NCBI GenBank assembly: GCA_017882705.1
Contig: JADGOZ010000046.1
Span: 1-49,389 of the forward strand
Length of the DNA stretch: 49,389 bases
Direction of reading: 5' to 3'
From: Candidatus Nanopelagicales bacterium
GTDB taxonomy: Bacteria; Actinomycetota; Actinomycetes; S36-B12; CAIYMF01
The position numbers and the translations under genes are program-made. Every line of letters starts with the position of its first letter. Position 1 is the first letter of the stretch. The notes under the pieces are model-generated. The model had not been told where the DNA came from. It searched no databases and worked only from the letters and a program-made list of their open reading frames with translations. Of the stretch, positions 8,638 to 15,751 are shown piece by piece.

Positions 8638-10175
8638 GAATCCTCCACTACGAACGAGAACGTCGCGATCGCGGCGAGTCCGACCACGAGGTCGAAGCCG
8701 GCGAGAAGTGCGTACCACTGGAACATGTTCACGCTGCCCGCGGTGTCTCCACCGAGGGCCTGCCGCGTCGTCTCGACGGCCGCGATCATGAGGGGGATGA
8801 CGACCGGCATGACGATCAGCGGCAGCAGGGACTCGCCCATGCGGCTGCCGACGGCGATGCCGGAGAACAGGGTGGCGACGATCGTGATGCCGATCGTGGC
8901 CAGGACGACGGCGAGGATGAGACCGCCGACGTCGAGCGAGCCCTGGGACTCGCCGGTCATGAGCACCAGGAACATCGGGACGATGAAGACCTCGATGAGG
9001 CCCATCGTGACGAGCCCGGCGGCCAGCTTGCCGAGGAAGATCGACTCGCGCGGGGCCGGCGAGAGGAGCAGGCCCTCGATCGCGCGGTCCTGGGACTCGC
9101 GGGCCATGCTGCGCCCGACGCCGAGGAGCACCGCGAACAGCAGGCTGATCCAGAGGATTCCGGTCGCCATGCTCCCGGTGTTGCCCGACTGCACCGTCGT
9201 GAAGCTCGCGGTGATGAGGACCGTGACGGCGAACAGGCCCGAGGACATGAGCACGTCGCGGCTGCGCAGCTCGACACGCATGTCTTTCGCGGTGATCATC
9301 CCGGCGGAGCGGAAGCGGCCCGGCGGCACGACGAGGGCGGGGCGCGCGGTGAGCGCGGCCAGGTGCGGCTCGTCGAGCGAGGGGCGCTCGGGGAGGTCGG
9401 GGCGCGAGATGGGGCCGCGGCCGCCGTGTCCGGCGCGCGAGACATGGTCGGAGACGACGCCGACGAGGACGTCCTCGCGCTCGTCGACCTCGAGGTCGGC
9501 CAGCGCCTCGATCGGCTCGTCGACGGCGATGCCGCCCTCGCCGATCACGATGAGGCGGGTGGGTCCCTCGAGGGCCCGCGACATCTCGTGGACGGTCATG
9601 ATGATCGTGCGGCCCTCGGCGTGCAGCGCGGTGAGCAGCTGCACGAGGCGTGCGGACGACTCCTCGTCGAGGCCGGTGAACGGCTCGTCGAGGAGCAGGA
9701 CGTCGGGACCGTGCATGAGCGCGCGGGCGAGGGTCAGGCGCTGCTTGTTGCCGCGGGAGAGGACGCCGGCGGGGCGGTCCAGGACCCGGCGCAGGTCGAG
9801 CACGTCGGCGAGCTCCTCGATGCGCGCCTCGGGGTCGGCGACGCCGAACAGCCGGGCGTGGAACATCAGGTTCTGCCGGCCCGTGAGGTCGCCGTAGAGC
9901 AGACCGTCGTGGGAGACGAAGCCGAGCATCCGGCGCAGTCCCGGGCCCGCCTTGCGGAGGTCGACGCCGGCCAGGGTGACGGCCCCGGTGGTCGGCGTCG
10001 CCAGTCCGGCGACGAGGCGGAGGAGGGTGGTCTTGCCCGCGCCGTTCGCGCCCATCAGGGCGACGAAGGAACCCGCCGGGATCTCGAGGTCGACGTGGCG
10101 CAGCACCTTGTGCCGGCCGAACGTCTTGCCGACGTCGACCAGGCTGAGGTCACTGGGACGAGGCACCGTTACCAC
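8634..10175 (-). CDS. ccmAB: CcmA-CcmB fusion: haem-maturation ABC transporter in one chain
   Basis: One open frame of 513 aa joins an ABC ATPase to an ABC membrane subunit. Residues about 10-205 are CcmA: Walker A GANGAGKT (42-49), signature LSRGNKQR (139-146), Walker B VLLLDEPF (159-166). After a Pro/Arg-rich linker of about 70 residues, residues about 280-513 are CcmB with about six membrane helices. CcmAB uses ATP to release holo-CcmE from CcmC. In nearly all known Ccm operons these are two genes; no stop or frameshift separates them here. An internal ATG at MITAKDMRVE could allow separate CcmB, but I see no good ribosome site for it. The start overlaps the end of ccmE by 26 bases; GTG 10175 and GTG 10166 are both possible. 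Confidence 0.9.
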   Translation of the reverse strand: MVTVPRPSDLSLVDVGKTFGRHKVLRHVDLEIPAGSFVALMGANGAGKTTLLRLVAGLATPTTGAVTLAGVDLRKAGPGLRRMLGFVSHDGLLYGDLTGRQNLMFHARLFGVADPEARIEELADVLDLRRVLDRPAGVLSRGNKQRLTLARALMHGPDVLLLDEPFTGLDEESSARLVQLLTALHAEGRTIIMTVHEMSRALEGPTRLIVIGEGGIAVDEPIEALADLEVDEREDVLVGVVSDHVSRAGHGGRGPISRPDLPERPSLDEPHLAALTARPALVVPPGRFRSAGMITAKDMRVELRSRDVLMSSGLFAVTVLITASFTTVQSGNTGSMATGILWISLLFAVLLGVGRSMARESQDRAIEGLLLSPAPRESIFLGKLAAGLVTMGLIEVFIVPMFLVLMTGESQGSLDVGGLILAVVLATIGITIVATLFSGIAVGSRMGESLLPLIVMPVVIPLMIAAVETTRQALGGDTAGSVNMFQWYALLAGFDLVVGLAAIATFSFVVEDS

Positions 10176-10614
10176 TGCTCCCGGCCTGGAACTTCGACGG
10201 GCACTTCGCCAGCAGGGTCGTCGCCGCGAAGATGCCGTCGGTGCCGAGCTGTCCCTCGGCGACCATCTGCGTGCCGGGCTGCGACGCGGTGGTGAGCGCG
10301 GTGGTCGCGGAGCCCTGGTAGACGACGTTGACCCGAGTGGTCCCGTCGGTGAGCGTGAACTTCGTGGTGCCCGGCGTCGTCTGGACGCTGTTGGCGACCA
10401 GGGTGCCGGCGAGGCGCACGTGCTGCCCGGGGGCGGCGGCCACCTCGGTCGGCGTCTTGTAGAAGACGACCGACTTGCCCATCATCGACGTCGCCGCGAA
10501 GGCGATGGCCGCGACGAGGACGACGCCGACGACGATCCACAGCCAGGTCCGGCTCTTGCGCTCGAGCGCAACGGGCGCCTCGTCGACCTGCGGGGTCGGG
10601 GTGAGCTGAGCCAT
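10150..10614 (-). CDS. ccmE: Haem chaperone CcmE, cysteine-type
   Basis: A 154-aa protein with one N-terminal membrane helix (24-41) and the OB-fold beta barrel of CcmE. CcmE carries haem covalently from CcmC to CcmF. In classical System I the haem is held by a histidine in an LLAKHDENY-type motif; here the equivalent reads LLAKCPSKF with C138 in place of the histidine and F142 in place of the tyrosine. A cysteine-type CcmE (CXXXY) is known from Desulfovibrio and archaea; CXXXF is a further variant. First gene of the ccm operon. ATG 10614 has AGGAGG upstream, and the shared promoter module lies at 10681-10765. Confidence 0.93.
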   Translation of the reverse strand: MAQLTPTPQVDEAPVALERKSRTWLWIVVGVVLVAAIAFAATSMMGKSVVFYKTPTEVAAAPGQHVRLAGTLVANSVQTTPGTTKFTLTDGTTRVNVVYQGSATTALTTASQPGTQMVAEGQLGTDGIFAATTLLAKCPSKFQAGSSGNGASSQ

Positions 10615-10680
10615 GAGGTCCTCCTGCAGTGCGGTCGTTCTCCGTCAGGTCAAATCCTCGCGGTCCGCAAGCCCGTCAAC

Positions 10681-10765
10681 CATCCGTCGGAGGGCACGTT
10701 TGCGGTAGAGAACAGGGGCTTCCAGGGTGTGCCGCATGCCGATCGGTATATGCCCCTCTGTACCC
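10681..10765 (-). promoter_or_regulatory. Shared promoter module, copy A (upstream of ccmE)
   Basis: Read on the minus strand this stretch opens with GGGTACA, then CATATACC thirteen bases in, and 56 bases from the start TCTACC, followed by ACGTGCC and CGACGGATG. All blocks recur at identical spacing in copy B (14141-14225), about two thirds identical by hand count. GGGTACA/TATACC form an imperfect inverted repeat of the TACC type favoured by NarL/LuxR response regulators. A TTGAC follows directly downstream and could be a -35 element. Confidence 0.65.
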
Positions 10766-10801
10766 AGCAGAGGACAGCCTGGGCTCACGGTCCGGTCGTG
10801 C

Positions 10802-10838
10802 GACGACCGGCGCCTCCTCAGGAGGGGCGCCGGTCGTC
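10802..10838 (-). terminator. Hairpin terminator after resA
   Basis: A perfect 13-bp stem (left arm 10802-10814, right arm 10826-10838) with an 11-base loop that can itself pair (TCCT/AGGA). It lies 18 bases after the resA stop. There is no T-run after it on the minus strand, so it would be a GC-rich, Rho-assisted or L-shaped actinobacterial terminator. It separates the decahaem operon from the ccm operon. Confidence 0.7.
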
Positions 10839-10855
10839 AGGTCGCGCGGGCGGGG

Positions 10856-11512
10856 TCAGCCTGCGGCGACAGCCTTCTGGATCATCGAGTCGAGGGTGAC
10901 CGGGTCGAACGCGGAGATGAACTTCTCGACGATCTTGCCCTTGCGATCGAGGAAGAAGGTCTCGGGCAGGCCCGTGACGTTGTACTGGGCACCGATGGTC
11001 TGGTCGGGGTCCTGCACGCTCTGGTAGCCGAGACCGTAGGTCTGGTAGTAGGTGTGGGCGCCGGCCGTCGTGTCGTGCGAGTCGACGCCGACGAACACGA
11101 CGCCCTTGGCGCGCCACTTCTTCTCGATGTCGGAGACGATCTGCGCCTCCGCCTTGCACGTGCTGCACCACGAGGCCCAGAAGTTCACGACGACGGTCTT
11201 GCCGCGCAGGCTCGACAGCGTCAGGGACGCGCCGTTGCCGTCGACCAGGGCCCCGGTGAACTCAGGGGCCATCTGGCCGACGGGGTCGGCGCTGAGCTGC
11301 TGTCCGACGACGGACGCCGGCGCCGACTGGTAGCGGGGTGCGAGCGCGAACCCGAACAGCACGACGACGGCCAGGACGACCACGCCGAGGCCGATGAGGG
11401 CGCCCTTGCGACTGGTCGGGACGGCCTCCTCGGCCGGCTCGAGGGTCTCCACGGGCTCCTGGACATCCATGGTCGTCATGGTCTGGCCTTCCTGGTCGAG
11501 GTCGTCGTTCAT
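10856..11512 (-). CDS. resA: ResA/TlpA-family membrane-anchored thioredoxin
   Basis: A 218-aa protein with a cytoplasmic N-terminus, one membrane helix (38-57) and an extracytoplasmic thioredoxin domain with WCSTC (C116, C119) and the cis-proline loop GLPETFFLD. ResA/CcmG proteins reduce the CXXCH disulfide of apocytochromes before haem attachment, which fits its place after a decahaem cytochrome gene. Its first ATG overlaps the cytochrome stop (ATGA); a second in-frame ATG at 11479 has a better AGGAAGG site, so either could be used. Confidence 0.9.
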   Translation of the reverse strand: MNDDLDQEGQTMTTMDVQEPVETLEPAEEAVPTSRKGALIGLGVVVLAVVVLFGFALAPRYQSAPASVVGQQLSADPVGQMAPEFTGALVDGNGASLTLSSLRGKTVVVNFWASWCSTCKAEAQIVSDIEKKWRAKGVVFVGVDSHDTTAGAHTYYQTYGLGYQSVQDPDQTIGAQYNVTGLPETFFLDRKGKIVEKFISAFDPVTLDSMIQKAVAAG

Positions 11513-13185
11513 GACGTCGCCGTCACCGTCGTCTTGTCCGCGGGAGTGTCCAGCGGGTTGCCCGAGTGGCAGGTCGCGCAGAAGACCGGCTGGTGGCAGT
11601 AGGCGCAGGCCTTGCCACCCGAGACCCGGATCGACTTCGCGTGGTTGTAGAGCATCTCGTCGTGCGTGACCTTGATGGCGCCGGTGGTGTGGCAGTCCTC
11701 GCAGTACTGGCGCTGGTGGCAGGTGCCGCAGTCGGTGCCCTTGGGCTCCACGGACCCGGCCGGCAGGTGGGCGATCCGTGCGTTGCGCTCACTGGCGACG
11801 GCCGCAGCGGCGTCCTTGTGGTTGAACACCCACAGCTTCTCCTTGTGGGAGTCAGGTTCGCCGCCGAGGAGGAGCCCCGTGATCGACGGGCCGGACTGGG
11901 GGAACGTGTGACAGGTGGAGCAGGACGACGGGATCGTCTCCGTCCCCACCTTGCCGTCCACGACCTTGAAGTGCGCTCCGTCGTGGCATCGGAAGCAGCC
12001 AGGCCCGGCCTGGTGCCCGAGGTTGTTCGGGTACGTAGCCGCCTGGACCTTCATCTCGGGCGTGGCGAGCGAGGCGTAGATCTTCTGGATCTGGGTGATC
12101 GCCTCGTCGATCTTCGCCGAGTGGGTCTTCGACAGGACCGGGTAGGAGGTCTCGTACGTCGTGCGCAGGCCCTCGATCGCCGTGTTGGCTGCGTCGATCG
12201 AGGCGTAGTCGGCCTCGAGGAGTGTGACGGCGTTCTTCTTGATGTAGGGCAGCTGCGGGCTGATCGTGCCCGCCGACATCTCGATGTCCACGGCTTGGGC
12301 CGGCGTCGGTGTCCCGTGCCCAGCCCGGTTGTGGCAGGTCAGGCAGTCCATGGTGCGCACCAGCTCGGTCGACTCCAGGGCTGTGAGGTCGGGGGCGACG
12401 TCGGACGACATTCCGATCTTGGCGGCGGAGATGTAGTCCGTGGTGCTGCCGTCGGCGTTCGTGACCTTGACCGAGTCGATGGTCTGGGCGCGCGGGTCCT
12501 CGCTGGTGTACGACACGTTCTGCTGCACGTGCCAGTGCACGCCGCGCGGGTTCGCGGACTCGGCCGTACCGGGCTCGGCGGAGCCGTCAGCGCTGGTGAG
12601 ACCGACCGGGCGCAGCACGACGGCCACCACGGCGCGAGTGTTGCCCTTGTCCTGCGCGTAGGTGGGGCGCAGCACGAGCTTGACGGGACCGCCGTTGGCA
12701 GTGATCGACTCCAGGGAGTGGCACCGCAGGCACGTGTCGGTGACCGGCGGGAGGTCCTCGTGGTCGGGCGGGGGGATCGGCCGCGGGTAGGTGTTGGTCA
12801 CGAGCTGGAAGAGCTGCTTGGACCCGGCCGCCTTGGCCTCGACCCAGCCCAGCGCACCCGGCTTCACATGGCACTCGGCGCAGGCGAGCTCGGAGTGCGA
12901 CGAGGTCTTGTAGGCCTTCATCTCCGGGTTCATCGTGTGGCAGAGGCCGCAGAACGTCGCCGTCTCGGTGAACCCGATGCCCATGACACCGACGATGGTG
13001 ATGACCGATCCGAAGCCCGCCACCAGGAAGAACGTCAGCAGCATGCCGCGCTTGCTGCGCAGCGGCGGGTAGGGGATCCGTGCGAGGAGCCGGCCGATGC
13101 GCTCGACGAGACGGCGGATACGAGGGAACCGAACCCGAGGAGCTGGCTCCGCGGGCTCGGTCTGCTCGGTGACCTGGTCGGACAT
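11509..13185 (-). CDS. Decahaem NapC/NirT-type membrane cytochrome c
   Basis: A 558-aa membrane-anchored cytochrome. One helix (48-70) is followed by ten CXXCH motifs at 79, 102, 152, 281, 397, 422, 486, 495, 527 and 536. The first part (FCGLCHTMNPEMKAYKTSSH, ACAECHVKPG) is the NapC/NrfH/CymA quinol-dehydrogenase domain; the C-terminal two thirds is an additional multihaem domain with two closely paired motif sets (486/495 and 527/536). Tetrahaem NapC proteins pass electrons from menaquinol to periplasmic partners; a decahaem fusion could be both quinol oxidase and wire. The gap to the upstream TPR gene is 9 bases and the stop overlaps resA, so the three form one operon. No standard terminal-reductase active-site motif seen. 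Confidence 0.92.
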   Translation of the reverse strand: MSDQVTEQTEPAEPAPRVRFPRIRRLVERIGRLLARIPYPPLRSKRGMLLTFFLVAGFGSVITIVGVMGIGFTETATFCGLCHTMNPEMKAYKTSSHSELACAECHVKPGALGWVEAKAAGSKQLFQLVTNTYPRPIPPPDHEDLPPVTDTCLRCHSLESITANGGPVKLVLRPTYAQDKGNTRAVVAVVLRPVGLTSADGSAEPGTAESANPRGVHWHVQQNVSYTSEDPRAQTIDSVKVTNADGSTTDYISAAKIGMSSDVAPDLTALESTELVRTMDCLTCHNRAGHGTPTPAQAVDIEMSAGTISPQLPYIKKNAVTLLEADYASIDAANTAIEGLRTTYETSYPVLSKTHSAKIDEAITQIQKIYASLATPEMKVQAATYPNNLGHQAGPGCFRCHDGAHFKVVDGKVGTETIPSSCSTCHTFPQSGPSITGLLLGGEPDSHKEKLWVFNHKDAAAAVASERNARIAHLPAGSVEPKGTDCGTCHQRQYCEDCHTTGAIKVTHDEMLYNHAKSIRVSGGKACAYCHQPVFCATCHSGNPLDTPADKTTVTATS

Positions 13186-13194
13186 GGTTCGCGG

Positions 13195-14067
13195 TCAGCT
13201 CCCGCTGGAGGCTGAGGGCGCCGGGCTGGCGCTGTTGAGACTGGCGAGGTGGGTCTGGACGGTCTTGGCGAGATCGGACTTCGGGTCGATGGCCACGACC
13301 GTGGCCCACTCCTTCTTCGCCGCCGCAGCGTCGGGCTTGTCGGAGCTGAGGTAGAGGAACCCGAGGTCGTAGTGGGCTTCGGCGTTCTTCGGGTTGATCG
13401 CGATCGCCTTGAGCCAGGAGGCCTTGGCTCCGGCCTGGTCGGTCTGGTTGAACTGCGCCGCCCCGAGGGCGACCCAGGCGCCGTCGATCTTGGGGTTGAT
13501 CGCGACGACCTTCTGGCTGAACAGCGCGGAGTTCTTGTAGTCGCCGCCCTGGAAGTAGATGTTGGCGAGCTCGCCGAGCGCCGCGGTGTCCTTCGGGTTC
13601 GCGGTGATCTTCTGCATGAGCGCGCCGACCTTGGCCTGGTCGATAGCCGGGGCGCTGCTGGTCGACGTGTCGGGAGTGCCGGTGATTCCGGGCACCGAGG
13701 ACGAGGACATGCTGTGGATCCCGAACGCCGCGCCGGCGACGAGCACGACGCCCGCCACCACCCAGACGACCTTCGAAGGACGGCGACGGAGCGTCGGGGT
13801 CCCGGCGGCGGCGGTTGACACGGTCGTGGTGCCCGCCGGCTCCAGGTCCGCCAGCAGCGACGTGATGGCCTCGACGTCGGCCAGCTGCGCCTCGGCCCAC
13901 TCGCGCTGTGCCTCAGGAGCGTGGTCGAGGAGGTTCTTCGCCGCGCTGTGGGCTGCGGCGACGTCAGCGGCCGATGCGTCGGCGGGCAGTCCCAGCCGGC
14001 CGAGCAGCTCGGCCCGGAGGTCGGCGCCCTCGATGGTGGTCGTTCCCGAACCTTGACGAGGCTCCAT
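13195..14067 (-). CDS. Membrane-anchored TPR protein, first gene of the decahaem operon
   Basis: A 290-aa protein. The N-terminal ~75 residues are helical and cytoplasmic (LRAELLGRLGLPADASAADVAAAHSAAK, reminiscent of a degenerate J-type or sigma-anchor helix bundle, unproven). One membrane helix at 99-116 and a C-terminal extracytoplasmic TPR domain (about 145-280; NPKDTAALGELANIYFQGGD, NPKIDGAWVALGAAQFN, NPKNAEAHYDLGFLY). TPR domains of CcmI/CycH/NrfG type bind apocytochrome C-termini, so a chaperone role in cytochrome maturation is plausible. Preceded by promoter module copy B. Confidence 0.8.
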   Translation of the reverse strand: MEPRQGSGTTTIEGADLRAELLGRLGLPADASAADVAAAHSAAKNLLDHAPEAQREWAEAQLADVEAITSLLADLEPAGTTTVSTAAAGTPTLRRRPSKVVWVVAGVVLVAGAAFGIHSMSSSSVPGITGTPDTSTSSAPAIDQAKVGALMQKITANPKDTAALGELANIYFQGGDYKNSALFSQKVVAINPKIDGAWVALGAAQFNQTDQAGAKASWLKAIAINPKNAEAHYDLGFLYLSSDKPDAAAAKKEWATVVAIDPKSDLAKTVQTHLASLNSASPAPSASSGS

Positions 14068-14140
14068 GGTGGCCCCCAGCTCCTTCTGCTTCTGACGTCA
14101 TCCGTCACTAGTGATTCTCGATCCGGCGCCGGCGCCAATC

Positions 14141-14225
14141 CATCCGTCGCTCGGCACGTATGAGGTAGATCCCCCCGGCCGGGGATCTGTACCGGGAGCC
14201 GATGGGTACATGCCGGCCTGTACCC
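14141..14225 (-). promoter_or_regulatory. Shared promoter module, copy B (upstream of TPR-decahaem operon)
   Basis: On the minus strand: GGGTACA, CATGTACCC, then 56 bases from the start TCTACC, ACGTGCC and CGACGGATG, all at the same spacing as copy A. GGGTACA-N8-TGTACCC (14204-14225) is a perfect 7-bp inverted repeat, the clearest candidate operator in the window. A second perfect inverted repeat, AGATCCCC-N6-GGGGATCT (14167-14188), lies inside and is not shared with copy A. Confidence 0.68.
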
Positions 14226-14257
14226 ACCGAACGACCTCGCCGCTCCTGCAGGTCCGA

Positions 14258-15634
14258 TCAGGGGTAGGACAACGCATTGTGCGTCTTGCCGTGGCACTTG
14301 AGCGTGCAGGTGTCGCCGCTGCCGGCGCCGGGGGACGTCCAGCTGAGCACGCCGTTGACCGCTTCCACGTCGGGGGCGAAGGCCACGAGCCCCCTGTACT
14401 GGTCGGTCGTCGTGGCGGTGGAGTGGGTGCGGAAGTGGCACTCGGAGCAGATCGCGTTGCCCTGCCCGTCGCCGATCGTGTCGATGGACAGGCCGCCGCT
14501 GCCCGTGGTGGCGATCTGGTTCAGGTGCTTGAAGTGCCCGCCGAAGTTCGTGGCCGTGGTGCTCGACGTCGCGAACGGCTCGTTCGTGTGACAGAGGTAG
14601 CACAGCGCGAAGTCGGCATCGGCGTACACCTCGCCGTTCGGCTTCAGGCCGCGGTCGCGGTAGTTGCGCAGCAGGATGCCGCGGTTGGTCGAGGCGTGCG
14701 GCGCCAGGTCGTCGCCGGCCGCGGGCGTCGCGCCGGTCGCGAGCCCGTTCGCGTGGCAGTTGGTGCAGCGCACCGTGCTCGAGGTCGTGAGGTTCCAGAG
14801 CTTGTACGGCGACGCTCCGGAGAGGCTCAGCGCCATCTTCGGCGAGGCGTTCGTGCCCGCGGCCTCGACCGGGTGGAACGACGTGCCCGTGGGGTTGAAC
14901 TCCGCGCCGGCGTCGAGGCTGTCGCGGGACGGGTGGGCCGGGTCCTTCGGCAAGAGCTTCGTGTACCCCGAGTGGCACTTGAGGCAGAGCTGGTACTCCG
15001 CGGTGATGGGCTGCTTCGTGCCGTCGAGGAAGGTGTAGGCCTGCGTGCCCGAACCGTTCGTGACGGCCAGGCCGGAGGTTCCTGTGTTCGGTCCCGCCGG
15101 TGTCCACGGGGTCCCGTCGGGCGAGCTGGTGCTCAGCACCATCGATCCCTCGTGCGGGTCGTGGCAGTCGCTGCACTCCGTGTGCCGGTTCGTCACGCCG
15201 CCGAACTCGTCGCTGCTCGCGAGGATGTGCACGGTGGGCTTGGTCGCATCGTGGGTGTAGTAGCTCGCGGTGGTGGGGTCGTTCGGGGGAAGGTCAGGGT
15301 TGGAGTACTGGGTCGCGACGTTGAGGGTCGAGCCGAGGCCGTTGTGGCAGCTGAAGCAGAGCTTGCTCTGCGGCGCCGAGTCGACGAGCAGCGCTGAGGA
15401 CTTCGTCGTGTGCGCGCGGTGGCAGGAGGCGCACTGGTCCGAGGTCGTCGAGTACGGGCCATGCGGGCTGACGAAGTTCGCTGCGGGCAGCACGACCGCG
15501 CTGGGTGCGCCGCTCGCCGCCGAGGCGGCCGCCGCCGGAGCGACGAGACCTGCCGCGGCGAGGGCAGCGACGGAGAACAGGCGCACGGCGGCGGCCCGGG
15601 CCGGACTCACCGTCTGCCTGCTCTGCCGGGTCAC
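14258..15634 (-). CDS. Secreted multihaem cytochrome c, seven CXXCH plus one CX3CH
   Basis: A 458-aa protein with a Sec signal peptide (cleavage near ASAASG, residue 41) and no membrane anchor, LPXTG or surface-layer motif. CXXCH motifs start at 68, 93, 154, 217, 290, 345 and 396; an eighth site at 443-448 reads CTLKCH, i.e. CX3CH. The N-terminus (HGPYS...CASCHRAHT...LCFSCHNGLGS) is paralogous to the hexahaem protein encoded upstream, of the doubled-CXXCH type. GTG 15634 has GGAG six bases before it. Probably an extracytoplasmic electron carrier; no catalytic motif of nitrite, tetrathionate or hydroxylamine enzymes recognised. A strong hairpin lies in the 117-base gap before it. Confidence 0.9.
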   Translation of the reverse strand: MTRQSRQTVSPARAAAVRLFSVAALAAAGLVAPAAAASAASGAPSAVVLPAANFVSPHGPYSTTSDQCASCHRAHTTKSSALLVDSAPQSKLCFSCHNGLGSTLNVATQYSNPDLPPNDPTTASYYTHDATKPTVHILASSDEFGGVTNRHTECSDCHDPHEGSMVLSTSSPDGTPWTPAGPNTGTSGLAVTNGSGTQAYTFLDGTKQPITAEYQLCLKCHSGYTKLLPKDPAHPSRDSLDAGAEFNPTGTSFHPVEAAGTNASPKMALSLSGASPYKLWNLTTSSTVRCTNCHANGLATGATPAAGDDLAPHASTNRGILLRNYRDRGLKPNGEVYADADFALCYLCHTNEPFATSSTTATNFGGHFKHLNQIATTGSGGLSIDTIGDGQGNAICSECHFRTHSTATTTDQYRGLVAFAPDVEAVNGVLSWTSPGAGSGDTCTLKCHGKTHNALSYP

Positions 15635-15689
15635 TGCGCGCTCCGTCGGTGGTGGGTGGCGGGTCCGTGGACCCGGGTGTGCGGACCGA

Positions 15690-15730
15690 GGGCCTCGTGA
15701 CAGCTGGAGGATCTGGCTGCCACGAGGCCC
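15690..15730 (-). terminator. Intercistronic hairpin between the two secreted cytochrome genes
   Basis: A 15-bp stem with one mismatch (arms 15690-15704 and 15716-15730) and an 11-base loop, just after the hexahaem stop (15752) and 56 bases before the next start. It could be a partial terminator lowering expression of the downstream cytochrome, or a 3' stabiliser of the upstream message. No T-run follows. Confidence 0.6.
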
Positions 15731-15751
15731 CGGTTCATGCTGTCGAGCTGC

